The notes beneath the pieces are model-generated. The model saw only the letters and a program-made list of their open reading frames with translations. It had not been told where the DNA came from and searched no databases. 64,000 nucleotides of DNA from Lomentospora prolificans (taxonomy: Eukaryota; Ascomycota; Sordariomycetes; Microascales; Microascaceae), in NCBI GenBank assembly GCA_029532625.1, contig JARFXM010000002.1:992001-1056000 (forward strand). Direction: 5' to 3'. Positions 1 to 12,000 of this stretch are shown here, piece by piece. Position 1 is the stretch's first letter. Every line of letters begins with the position of its first letter. The position numbers and the translations under genes were made by a program.

Positions 1-160
1 AAAAAAAATAAGATAAAAAATGTAAAAAAAGTAAAAGTCTTTTTGGAATTCGATGATGCCTCCTTAAAAAAAAGAAAATAAAAAAGGAGTTCCAGGGAGA
101 CAAGAGAACCAAGCCTGGAAATTACCACTCTCGCTGGCTAGTTGGCATCCCATAGTAATG

Positions 161-256
161 GCTAGCCCCCCCACCTCTTGCTTGGCTACCTGGCGATGCT
201 AGCCCACACCCCCAGACGACCCATCTCCTACCAGCAAAATAGCTAGCCAGCTAGCC
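161..256. repeat. Four copies of GCTAGCC in 96 bp
   Basis: The heptamer GCTAGCC occurs on the + strand at 161-167, 198-204, 242-248 and 250-256, with related GGCTAG and GGCTAC variants between. The core GCTAGC is palindromic. It could be a cluster of transcription-factor sites or simply local low complexity; nothing else here identifies it. Confidence 0.4.
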
Positions 257-768
257 TTATTAACTCCGCCGGAACCCCAGCTGGCCAGTGGACCTTGCAA
301 TTAACATTAACAAAACTGGAACCCAGTAAAGTAAAAACTGCCCCTAACCATTGGAAAGCCAGCCAAGAACCTCCACTCTCACCTCTCCCAGGTTCTTCTT
401 CCTCATCTTAACAGCCAGTCAGCCGGCAAATTGACCGCCTATACTACCTTACTACCCCAGGATCTCGATCCCCTTTCCCCTGTTGGGTCCCCCTGGTTCA
501 TCCCCCCCCGTTTCTCGTCCCCGCTCTACTTACTACATGCGGAAACCTCGGCCGAGGAGATGCCGCTGTTGCTCCTGCCCAAGCGAGAGATAATCCTAAT
601 CGTTCCTGGGAGAGGTCCAGTGCATTAGCCACTCTCTGGCGTCGCTCGTAATGCCAGGCTGTGCCTGAAGACTAACAGAGCTTGGCGGGTGCGCTGCCAG
701 GCGGCTGGCGTTTCAAAGGCACGCTGGCTGGGTCCATGTGTGCAAATCCCACCGAGGCCATGGAACCC

Positions 769-804
769 GGAGATGGAGCTGGAACCCGGATTCGCTCCAT
801 CTCC
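769..804. repeat. Perfect 11-bp inverted repeat (hairpin)
   Basis: GGAGATGGAGC at 769-779 is followed after 14 nt by its exact reverse complement GCTCCATCTCC at 794-804. The loop overlaps a short direct repeat, TGGAACCCGGA. It lies in non-coding sequence. No T-run follows and it is in a eukaryote, so it is not called a terminator. Function is unknown. Confidence 0.6.
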
Positions 805-1447
805 AGCCGTCCATGGATGGAACCCCATAATAGTGATGATGCTCGCATTCTTGTCCTTGACCCGCTAGACAATCTAACATGTCGGACTTACTGGACCACA
901 TGTCGAAACACAGCCAGTTCCACCGACGTCACAGTATGCGGGAAGAAGGGAAGAAGGCCCCGGAGGCGGCAATAATCTTGATCTTGTTGTTATTTACACT
1001 ATGGAGATGGTGGCCACTCAGTGGGCCGGGTATAATGTAGAGCGCGTGTTATACACAGTGACAGCTAACCGCAAATGAATGACGAGAGAGTCCATAAAGA
1101 TCAAAACCACCCCCCCTTCGTACAATCCGGCCTTTCCCAAGGCATCAATCAGTCCTCGGTAGGCAGGAATTATAAAGAAAAATAAACATAGAAAACCCCA
1201 AGGACCAAGCCTAGCCGCTTACCGTACCTCCTCCAACTCCGTTAAGCCGTTCCTATAGGGGCCTAACCCCGACCCCGGTCACCCTTTCGTTGTAGTAAAA
1301 GTAGATATATATATATAAGAAAATGGGAAAAGGAAGGTGCGCGGGGATCACTAAAAGACAACGCTGTCTTTCTCCCACTCCTGCACCGCGCCGTATAGCT
1401 CATAGCGGTATCATTTCGTAAATATTGTCATCTCTCCTCTCCTTTTG

Positions 1448-2978
1448 CTAGCGAGTCCGTAAATCGTCGTCAGAGGTCGGCCGGCTCGGAAGTTGAAGCT
1501 CCGTCATGCTCTCGCTTTCATACTTCTTGGGTGCGTCTCGTCGAGAGAAGTCTTGTCGGAGAGCAATATTCTCCTTGACTTTAGGTGTGGGTAAGAGTCC
1601 CAGTTCCCGGAAGTAAGTCTTGCACCCTGTCATTGACGTCGTGATGTAGATTAAGCAGTTCCACAGCCCCTGAAGCGGAAGGACAAACGACGCAGCATAT
1701 TCGAGCCCGAGAATCGACTGGCTGTTGTTGATCACAGAGTACGCTCGGTTCGCACTCGATGGAATCCAGGTGATAAGAATGGCCGAGAAGAACAGAATAG
1801 CGCACTTCGTATAGGACCAGGCAGCGTTGTGCGCCTCATAATTCTTGCGACGCTGCTGCGCCGAGAGGCCATTCCTACCACCGAGAGCAGGGCCGCTATG
1901 CACCTGAATGGTACCCTGACTCGTCGCTTGGTTCTCGACGTCAGTGGAAATAGTGACCGAGTAGGCTGCCATGCCCTGAGCTTGCTGGGGAGCGGTGGTT
2001 GCGCTCGATTGCCGACGGTGGCGCTCAGCGCTAAGGGTACTAGACATAACGCCGTCGCTATGCTCCACAACTTCCGTCGTAACACAAACTTCCGTCGTCT
2101 TCGATGTCGAATAGGGATCGGTCTCAGACTCTGGAACGCTAATGTTGTACAGCTGTTTCCTCTTTTCGTATATGGTCCGTCCGGCTCGGAGATAGATGAG
2201 CATCGTCGATAGAATGACAAGCCTACACAAAACTGTAAGCCACTTCCAACTATCTGGGTCCTACGCCGCAGCGTAGCCCTATGCTTCTGTGTTACTTACC
2301 AGACCGGTCCGTAAAAGGTGACGATTCGGAAGGTTTGCCACTCGGGGGTCACCCAGCACCAGAGAGTCGCATCACCATACACTCGGTTGCCTTCGCCATC
2401 TTTGACGAAGATGTAGGTGAATGCGGGGACAAAGGGCACACCGTAGTTAATCACGAGATATGGGATCTCCATCTTTCGAAGCTTTTGGGCGTCAAACTTG
2501 CGATAAAAGGTGAGATATACATTAATGGCCATGGACAACGTCCAGAGTGAATCGGCCGGCATAAACCTAGGTTTTCCGGTTAGTCTACGGCGCAGATCCT
2601 GCACTTGAGACGCCCTTCGACTTACATCTGGATGAGGAAAGCCTGAAGTTGGCAACCGCCTGAAGTCGGGCTGTGGATAAAAGATCGTGACATGAGCGTA
2701 GCCACATTCGTCATCAAGTTACCGAAGGATGCATAAAACACCAGGCGGTTGATGGGTTTCCGGAACGCGTGCGAAGTCAGAAAAGTGACGATGACGAATA
2801 GGGACGCGAGTAGAGAAGGCACTGAGCTAACTCTCTCTAAGATCGTAATTGTTCGAAGCGCCTCTTCACTAATTGGTGTTCGTGGGGCTCTGGCCATCAC
2901 ATGAGCCCCGAAGGGAGTCGCTGGTGACATGTCCTCGACGGACATTGTGGGTGCTGTTTCTCTCCGGTCGAGACGCAA
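1448..2978 (-). CDS. cAMP-receptor-like G-protein-coupled receptor (fungal Dicty_CAR class)
   Basis: Seven-transmembrane receptor expected in the plasma membrane, signalling through heterotrimeric G proteins; the ligand is unknown. Three exons read 2978-2626, 2566-2300 and 2222-1448, giving 464 aa (453 if translation starts at the second ATG, 2945). The first junction has a GACTAAC branch site and CTAG acceptor. TM1 and TM2 lie in exon 1, TM3, TM4 and the start of TM5 in exon 2, and the rest of TM5, a long Ser/Thr-rich third cytoplasmic loop of about 110 residues, TM6 (ending FxSAILITWIPSSANR) and TM7 in exon 3. The TM6-TM7 arrangement and large loop 3 match the cAMP-receptor-like class (Neurospora gpr-1/2/3, Aspergillus GprF-H type). 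Its upstream side faces a gene desert of nearly 10 kb. Family is fairly sure; orthology to a named member is not. Confidence 0.8.
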
Positions 2979-5300
2979 TTCGAGAAGAAGGCTTTGGCAG
3001 TTGATGTCAAAAGTGGAGATAGAAGGTGGAGGCGAAGGGGGGGGCCAGAGATGGTTTTATAGAAACCAATTCTCCGGACTACGGGCTGGACGTGTGCAGG
3101 AGAAAGGAATGTTCACAAGAACAGATTGTGTGTGTGGGTGGGTGGGCGAGAGAGTGTCATAATAGTATAATAGCCAGTTACGAAGATGTCCCCACTATTA
3201 CCACAGACCGCAGAGTAGCATCATTGTATCTGAGAATCTCGGCGGGATAGACAAGTACTCCGTACCTTCCCTCGAATAGTTGATGTCCGTCAGTAGGGGG
3301 GGAGGTGCGGTACTGCGGGACTAGTTTGGGGAAGGAGCCAGGGTAAGGTCCGGCCAGATATTATGCTGCAGATCGTAGCCAAGGGAGGTCGAGCATGGGG
3401 GTGGGCTTGGGGCCAAGACAGACAGACAAGGGTACAACAACGACGGGGGGTGCTCGGCAGGAATGTGAAGTGCCAGACGAGGAATGGGATAATGGGACGG
3501 GTGGTCATTCCAGGAGAGATGCGGGCATATGCGCCGAAGATATTCAGGCGAGGCGAGGACGCATATAAAGAAATCGAAACAATATTCGCTCAACGCCTGC
3601 CATGTAGAAGGGAGACGGCGCTCGGAAACGGCCGGAAGGAGGCTGCGCGGGCAAAAGGGAAAGAAAAAAAAAATTGGCAGACCCGAGTTCCAACCTGGAA
3701 TGCTGAACTAGCCAAGGACGGGATTTGGTATGGAGAGGCAAGGAAGAGAGGGGTGAGGGGGAGGCGCTCCAAAGCAAAGACAGCGAATAATTCCAGATAG
3801 ACTTGATTTCAGAACTCCGAAGTGATTTTCTAGATGTTTTGAGCTCGTACTCGGGGGCAGCATATGCGGGCGGTCTTTCTAGGGGTGAAACCTGTTACCG
3901 GCTAAGGTTGGTAAGTGCCGTGCATCTGGACGATTTGTTTCTGGATTCAGGGCGCAGAAAAGCGAAAGGGTGTGTAGGAGAGGAGAAAAGCATCCTTGAG
4001 ACGAATGCGCGGAAGTGTTGGCGGTGGTCCTTGATGCGATACATGCTCCCAGTTCTTCAGGCGAAGTCGCAGTTCTGCCACATGGTTGAGAATAGCGACA
4101 ACTGTGCGCGCGCTCGCACGAGGGCCGGACATCCACGGTCTAGGTGGATGGCGTCGCTCCACAGTGGACGCTTGGCAAAGGCCGGCCAGCATGGGAGGGA
4201 GGGAAAGCAAGGCCACAAACATACGGGGTAACACATGTCGGATAATTCAAACAAAGCGCCAGACACACACACTGCCACCACTTCCTGGAGGCAAAATGGG
4301 AAGGTGGGGCTAGCAGGAGCTCTCTCAACCGCAAAAAGCTCAACCATCTCGACTTGATCTTGGGGCTCTGTCCAGAACAAGACCCCTGGTCCAGCAGACA
4401 TGCAGGCCGCACCCGTAGACGTCCGTGGGTGTGGGGCCAGATTCTCTATTAATCCGGATTGGGGCGACAGAGACAGGCAAGCAATGGATGCGGAGAGCGT
4501 GACTTGATACCCCTGTCGAAGGGAGGCATATCGCGGGCGCCAGGGGTCTCCCTCCTCAATCAGCACGAGCTCTCATCAGTAATACCACTAATCCGTAATA
4601 CGCCACCGGCTTTTTTTACACCTGAATACCTTTGGAGGACTGACTTCCCGCTGCATATGTACAAATACCCAGGGGTGAACTCGGTTAGACAAGGGGAGAC
4701 CACTCTCTGGCTTAGGATCGGATCCGTGATTGGAAGGAGGCAATACGCACCGAACCACTCATACTTCTTCCAAGCACACCCCCAATAGCTGGCGGTTTTA
4801 TACCCAGAAAGGGAAGCTGTTTCCTCCTTGTCTAAGGATATGACGACGGACTCAAGTCAGCATTACAGCCGCCTCCCAGCCCGAGCTCGAGACTCAGCGC
4901 GTCTCTTTTAAAATCAATATTACATCTCAGAGCCTAGAAGAGTCCGGCTCGGTGAAGTGACCGTCTGTTTTTCAATGATCACTAGGGGTATCTGGTAGTA
5001 GCTTTGATTGCCTCAATGTCGCGGAGAACGTCCGTCGACTAAGAGGCGACCTTAGTCGAGCCACCAAAACCGAATCCAGCGCTTGCAGTCATCTGCCTCG
5101 CGACCGTTCCGTTGAGGGCTCAGCTTCAGGCCTTTACCACCAGTGATGATAGAGTGTGTTCATCGTCTAGAGCTAAGGTCCCACACCGAAACCAAGAATG
5201 ACCAATATTCCTAGGCCTCTTTTCGCTCTTTTTTTTTTTTTTTTCTTTTTTTCCAGGATTCATTGTCTGTCCCAACCTCGCGTCGGCGCCAGCCAAAAGG
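2979..5300. other. Gene desert, part 1: upstream region of the GPCR gene
   Basis: This is the presumptive promoter and 5' leader side of the minus-strand receptor. No family is recognisable in any frame, and the longest frames (about 145 codons at 3363-3800 and 169 codons at 4057-4566) have no domain and carry overlapping open frames on the other strand. A T-rich tract sits at about 5228-5252. A TACTCCGTAC element, a short motif that often recurs in fungal intergenic DNA, lies near 3256. Confidence 0.5.
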
Positions 5301-8300
5301 CGGCCCATGCGTCGAGTACCAATGTCCCATTTAGCTCCATTTAGGACCCCTTGACCGCCATATTCGGTAAGCCAGACGTCGCCTCTTCAAACCAGTCTTG
5401 AGGTCGACCAGCTTGGCAACTGAGAACTGCGGCGGCCAAGTGTGTGGTCCTGAACCTCGAAAACTGGGCGAGGTGCTGGCAAAGAAGGAAAATTTTGGGG
5501 CAACGGTCAAGCACAATTCAGGGATGGCCAGCGATGACGGGGTTTGTCGCCTCCCCTCCCTGCTCCCTGTCGACAGGGAGACATGACCGTCGATCCAGGA
5601 CGAGGTAACCCCGACCTTGCGGGGGAGGCGTTGGCATCTTCAACGTGCGCTGCGGGCAACGATCTTCGATGAGCATGACGTGCTGCCAGCCAGTTGATCG
5701 CGATTTGCAAGCCACAGCGACAATTCAAACTGCCGTCCTTCGAGGCTTCCCTGTCTTGTCATAGCCTGACACCCTTGTACGGATAGATGCGAGCACTTAA
5801 AAGAGCGATCTCATCAAGATATGCCCTACGTATCGATAGCACCGTGTCCGGGATGGTGTTTTTATGTAGCACCTGGATGCGCTACAAGTGGGAAAAGCAG
5901 TAGTGCTGTATGCTGGCGCTCTTGGCCCGAGAATTCGTTGACTAGCTGGCTCATCACTCTCCTACGCCCTGCACATAACCGCCAAGGCGAGGTCGGGCCT
6001 CCTCTCTCTCTCTAGACGTAAAATAGCAGTTGCCTTCGATGTACTTACTCTACTCTCAAGATTGCTTCTCTGAATTCTTCCATGCAGCACGAGTTCCCCA
6101 CATCGTAGACCCATATTTGGCTTGGAGCCACATACGAAGTAGATACATCGCCTTCGAGGCTTTAAATCTCTCGGCGGTGGTGATTCGAGCCATTACCTGA
6201 ACCCCGTTGTGTCATGTCACGTAAACGCGATCTGGACTACCCATCATTGATGGCTTCCACTTCTCCCTCCATAGGCTCCATTGACCTCTTAAGCGCTGAT
6301 CATCATCAGATGGTGTGTATATAACCTCAAACTGCTCGCCGGTTCTCCCTTTGGCAGCCTGGTCGTCATGACGCCTCTGAATTCCAATACATATATTGAT
6401 GTTCCATCCTAAATTGGCATATCGAGACGACACGCTCCGCTACATTTTCCTTTTAAAAGGGAGTAGGGTTGAATATACCCCGCAGTTATGGTGACGGGAA
6501 TTGTGGGGCTGCGTCCGCGGCTTTCAAGCTGGTGCGCACACCAATTCGGAAGGGGCGCACAATAAGAATCCCGACTTCATTTGCGGGCGACACCAAACAA
6601 AGCCACCTATCATGAGAGAACCCCTTGCCTAAGGCACAAGGCCACCTGATATGTTTGATGTGGGACTCCTTCCGGCTAGCTTGTGAATAGCCAGTGGCCA
6701 ACTCATGTTTATTCGTCCTTGGGCCCCGCTCGGCTCGAGTACACCACATGGTCAAAAGCCGGCTACAGTCTGGGGTCCCTCACTACGCTGGCCTGCTGGG
6801 CTCTGTTTCGATTTTCTAGCCAGCGTGGACAGGTGCCGAGGGACCCGCCTCAAGTTAGATGCTCAACCTCTATGCATTTTAGCATTTCGGCTCGATAGCC
6901 AAAGGGAGTAGTCAACCCGTGAGCTGCCGCCAGGCGAACGGACTCATCCATCTCGAATAAGCCACCTACAATACCCAGAAACCAAGGCCAAATTCTCCCT
7001 TGGTTCGTGGCTCCCGCTATCGATCGACCGCGTTGTTGGTGGCACCAGCCAATAACACATACGGGCCTCGTAACCGGCCAAGTCCCAGGAATCAGGAACC
7101 GAGCATCAAAGCAGAGCAATGCGATCTCGCGTGCCAGTGTCCAAGCGGGAAGAGCGCAGCATTCTGGATGGGGCGCTTTAATATTGCAACATATGGCTCC
7201 TACCTAGTTTACGGTGTTGGTCCCAACGACCGGTTTTTGTTTTTTTGATTTCTTTTTCAGCTGCTCTCTGGAAATGGCATGACGACCCGCTGGTCTTGCA
7301 ATCGAGTTCTCGCCCGAGCCGCATTTTTGGTCCCCATGTCCTCTTCTTCCCGCCCTCCTTGACCAATGGATTGAAGCCGGAATCTAACGCAGGGGTCATT
7401 TGACATTCCGCACTCGATTGTGATTGATTGATTTGGTCGCTCGCGAACCGAACGGAGGGATATTCAGCACATAGGCTACTATTGCGTATGTTTCGATTGG
7501 AAGGAAGCTTGAGGAAACTCGGTAGGGCTCATCACGTCGGAAGCGCCCCAGCTCTCAAGTTCTGGATTCATGACGCGTTCAAAGGATCAATGTGCTTCGT
7601 CGTGGCACCCAGTCACAGCTCGAGGCATAATCGGGTGTGTACCGCCAAGCTTCACGAACAGTTGCTTTCTCCCTCGCCAGGCTAAATTGGAGTCGGTTAC
7701 GAAGTAATACAAGCAAGCCAAAGACGCCAAACGTGCAAGTGGATGGAGCCTCGTACTATGGACTGCAAGGACGAAAAGGTATTGCATGGAGGAGAAAGCC
7801 AATCTTGGCGTGCTCGGTTGCAAGATGCAACCCACCAGACCCGAGATTTTTCTTTTCCCTAGCCAGCTTTCCATCAAGGTTGCGTGCGATGCGCCAGCAC
7901 ACCCAGAATGTTTGCATTATGTGTGTACATCCGCGTCGAAAGTGAAGACAACCGATTGCCACAGACCCTAGGGAACTAAGAAGATGCGACGATAGATTAG
8001 TGTGCAATAATATCAAGTCGGTAAATCATGGAGGACAATCGGTCGTAACAATACGAGATTGTGCTCTCACTGAGGTTCCTCCAACGTGCTGATTGATATC
8101 AATCGTTGAGAACTGCCTCCTGCTTGACCGGGGTTGTACACAGTTCTCATTCAGATTCATGTTGACCTTTGCGGGACAGCGGAGCCGTTATCTATCCGTC
8201 TACCTACCTACTGTGTGGGATTTAAATTCAATATGCCGTCCGTGTCCGCCCTTGCGTTCCGCCCTTGCGATCCCTTTCGAACTAGAAGAATCTTCTGCCG

Positions 8301-9000
8301 ACATTTGCTTGATTGAAGTCTTCAACATCTGGCTGAGTTAGCAGCATTGGTGCCCACGAATATCCGTTGGGCCAATTTGGGATCCGTGCCTCTCGAGCCA
8401 TCCATACCGGGTCAAGCCCAAAAGAGGGTTGGGGGCCAGCCAGACCCCGAAAGCAGACAGCCAGCACTCGGCCGCTGAAGGTGCGAGTGTGAAACCTCCA
8501 GCAGTGGATGAATGCACGGAGAGGAGGTTACTTGGCGCTTGCCCCTCGAACGGACCTTCAGTCCCCCCTCCTTTTCCCTTCCGCAGGCTCTGAGGTTCAT
8601 CCGTGCCCCTTCTTACCAGCTCGCCTACCTTCTCTCAGTCAGGAACCGGATCTCAACCCTTTTTAACCCTCTTTTATTAGATTTCCGACGCGTATGGGTA
8701 GAAGGACGCAGATAAGAAATAGTATCTGCCGGCAGAAAACCCGCCAGGCTGAGGCTTTGGTGTTGTCCCCTGAAACGGAAACTAAAATACGGTCACTAGA
8801 GAATGATGGATTGACGGCGTCAACTTTACCTGGACCCTGATAATAGGCCTGTTTCCTTTTCGTGGTCTACCGCCAGCACGGTGAACCATGTACAATGGCC
8901 GCGCGTGGTCAGAATTCCTCTATTGGGAGGTTGTAGGACCCTACCTACCCTTGGGGAGTCCCTTGATTTCAACTCCCCTTCACCGCCGCAAGGTTGGGGC
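5301..9000. other. Gene desert, part 2
   Basis: No gene found. Landmarks are a perfect 18-bp palindrome at 5563-5580, a CT dinucleotide run at about 5999-6014, T-rich stretches at about 7226-7257 and a pyrimidine-rich tract at about 8560-8640. Base composition looks like ordinary host intergenic DNA, without the extreme AT bias expected of heavily RIP-mutated transposons. No terminal inverted repeats or transposase/reverse-transcriptase fragments were recognised. Confidence 0.45.
5563..5580. repeat. Perfect 18-bp palindrome
   Basis: CTCCCTGTCGACAGGGAG is identical to its own reverse complement, centred on GTCGAC. It is preceded by a CTCCCCTCCCTG stretch that partly repeats the left arm. A perfect 18-bp palindrome is rare by chance and lies in otherwise featureless intergenic DNA. 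It could be a binding site for a dimeric regulator. No gene start lies within several kilobases. Confidence 0.6.
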
Positions 9001-12000
9001 CAGAACCAAGAAAATAAGAACTGTGCGACAAGGGCCGAGAAAGAATTGTGTTGTCCCATGTTTGGACTTCCCTGTCCAGACTAATACCTACAATCGACGA
9101 TACTAGCCTTTTTCCCTCGTGGTCATCCAAGTTCAGATCTCTGGCAGGGGGCGGAAGAGGCGCCGCTTTCGTCGCTTTCGTTCATTGATGCCAGGGATCA
9201 AGGGCAACGGCCGAGACTTGATTTCCCCCCCCTCTTCCTCTTCCCCCTTGGGTGACTTGCCATGCCCCATACGTATGACAGGGTAATTAGCCTTCAAAAC
9301 GGGTGAGCCTGGCGTGAGGCTTAAGAGACGTCAAATGACAGGGCCTGGCGTTGTGGAGCGGGATGCTACATCAACCTCAGTCCGTCCCCAGCCACCCCGC
9401 CAGGCACTTCAAGTTGTTTTGGTGAAAGAAAGCCAGCATGAGCGTGGACGGGGGTGCTGCTGGTGCTATTACGCCGTTTGAAAATGTGTTGATGAGAAAT
9501 CATCGTCGTCGACGAGGGCCGGCCTGCTTCTTTCAAACAGCATTAATCCATATGATTTTACGCTATGATCACTGCGGCTCTTGGCGATCATGGGTCAGAC
9601 AACGAGCAACTCGCTACCGACCGTTGGAAAAGCGATTCCAAACGAACGAGGAATCATGGCGGAAACCCTTGATACCTCAGTAATATTGTGAGTCAGATAA
9701 TACTCCGATCGACCAACACTTTTCCCCCTAATCGCTGGCATTGCATTTGGATGTCGAACGACGGGCAGCAGTGTGACAGCGTCATGTCATCTAATACATT
9801 CCGGCCGTGAGGAAACTTGCTGTACCGTTTCTCACTCAAATGCACGCGAACTGCAGAATGCCTGGCCGCGTTTTGTCAAGCAGGTGTAGGCATCTTATCT
9901 TTTTAGCTTCAGGTTTGCCGCTCCCACACCCACAACAACTTGAACCTACTCGCCTCCCACACCCACATTCAGCCTCGAGTCGCTGGCAGTGCCTGTGCCG
10001 TATTGACTTTTTTTTCTTTTTTCTGGTTTGGGGGGGTTGTCTCGGTTCCAAGTTGCAGATCCAGGGGTCTGGCTCCTGGGTTTTGTCTCTCTGCGCTGCC
10101 ATCTCTATTCGCCTTGTCTGTCCCTTTCCCGTCCACATGCAAAACCTCGTCTCGTCTGGAAAGGCCGTTCATTTGCCGTCCCGCCCGGTGCCTAAATCCA
10201 ACAACCCTCCTGGTGATTTGAACGGATATGCTATTTTTGCCCTTGCAGCTTCCTTGCGTGGACAAACATCAACCTGAAATCAAGGCGACTTCTTTTTCAT
10301 CCCTGCGCTTCATGTTGGATGTGCCGCAATGTGTGTGATGAATCATACAAGGCCGTTGGAACGTTTTTTCTTTTTTTTTCCTTGCCTTGTCTTGCAGGGA
10401 TTCGATCTACTCATCCCTAGCAATCGATGATGAATAAAAAGCGTTGCCCAATGTTTTCCCCTCTTCAGGCGCCAGCCAGTGAGAGATGTAATCGAGTCTG
10501 CTAACAGGTCAAAGCGCATCAATTGATCCCAGACCATTTTCCTTGGCTTAAATGTTGTGAGTGCTAGAGTGAAGGAAGATCCGCACCTGGCAGACAAGAC
10601 GCAGATATCCGTGCCCGGTGAGGAGGGGGCAGAAACCGAACCGCCACCGGACCCCCGCCGGCTTGTGGTCGTCAGAAGAGCTCAAAAGACACCTTGATCA
10701 ACGATCAAATGTCTGTATCTTGCCAGGCTGGATGTGTGGTGCACAGATCACAGCTCAGCGGGCGCCATCCGACAGGGTTCATCTCTCTCCACGTAACCCA
10801 ACATGCGGTACGTCAGAAGGACGATAGATGCACCCGGTTCTGTCAGTCACCCTTTCCCTTCTCTTCCTCGCTCCGTCTCTCATCCTTGCATTCAATTCTC
10901 TTCCCTGTTCTCCCCTCCCTCGCGAACACAAAAGACACAAAAAAAGATGAGGCGCCGGCTTCGACTCGAGCCTGGTGGCGTTTTACTAGGTAGGGGTCCA
11001 TGACGCTTCGACCCTCTGCTGGCCCTCTTCCCGCCCGCCTCCCCCACTCGAGTGTGGACGATGATCTCTGTCGGTCACACGCCTCCGTTAAACTTTTTTT
11101 TTCTTTAGTGCACAGAGGTCTTCGTGATGTCAAGGGCGGCCGCGCTAGCCTGGGTCTACTCTGTATAAGCTCCGCGGGCTTTTTATTCAGAAATGGTAGC
11201 TTTGGGGGGTCCCCGGCGCCTCCGGGACACCACCTCGCGGGAAGTAGAAGGAGGCTGGTAGGTACCAAGGGTAATCTAAGTAAGATACCAGGGCCCTGGG
11301 ACTTTTCTGGATTCATGCTGGCGGAGATTCTAATTATGACTGTCCTGGTTTGAGCAATGGGGCTAAGGAAGATGTTAATGTTATCGCGATCCTCTACCAC
11401 GAGAGCATTCTGGTTTGATAATGAAAAAGCATACGCTGTTACGCAACGGCCGCCCACCATGTCCCTTCTTTCTAACCGGCGTTGAAGACGTGCTCCAGTC
11501 ATCTGCTTCCCCGTGCGGCCCTGTCATGACGGGGCCACGGCGAGAGGGTCGGATTCGCCCAGTGCTTTAGGGTCTTGGAATATCGATAAAGGACGCACGG
11601 GGCGCCCCCTTCTAGACGCCCTCCGTGTCCGATGATGGGTGACTCTTGGCGTCTTAGTGAAGTAAAGTGAACTAGGTTACGATGGGGAGGAGACTCCGTG
11701 TGGTGTTCCACTCTTGATGGGGAGGAGGAGCGCAGAAGTGAGCCAAGGAATCGATGCGTTTATGTATTGTGATGGGTAGAGACGTGTCATCTCTTGCTTA
11801 CCGGCTTACGTTGACTTGGATATCGAGCCCGATCATGCAGAGTCCGCTCATAGCTGAAGGGGAACAGATGGATGGCTGGCAAAGGCTCGATTTGGGAGGT
11901 TCGTGTTTGGCCTTTCTACGGATGGACAGTCTCACGACCATTGATATCTAGGTATGTGATTCGAACTATCCGCTTCTACTAATACTACGGGGCAAGCTGT

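Larger units (their letters stand above)
1..1447. other. Left-edge intergenic region, no gene seen
   Basis: No convincing coding sequence. It opens with an A-rich stretch (1-60), then holds a cluster of GCTAGCC heptamers (161-256), a pyrimidine-rich tract (about 440-535) and a perfect 11-bp inverted repeat (769-804). A short TA dinucleotide run lies near 1306-1318. The right part (about 1000-1447) is presumably the 3' UTR and terminator of the minus-strand receptor gene that ends at 1448. The small open frames here lack codon bias and recognisable domains. Confidence 0.5.

Noticed and set aside
4057..4566. A 169-codon minus-strand frame in the gene desert
   Set aside because: Overlapping frames on both strands, no domain and no supporting splice structure.
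9807..10277. A 156-codon plus-strand frame containing a poly-Phe run
   Set aside because: The Phe run is simply the T-tract at about 10007-10026; no other protein-like feature.
10843..11502. A 219-codon minus-strand frame in the gene desert
   Set aside because: No domain, very Arg/Ser/Pro-rich, and antisense to a CT-rich tract that explains the long open frame.
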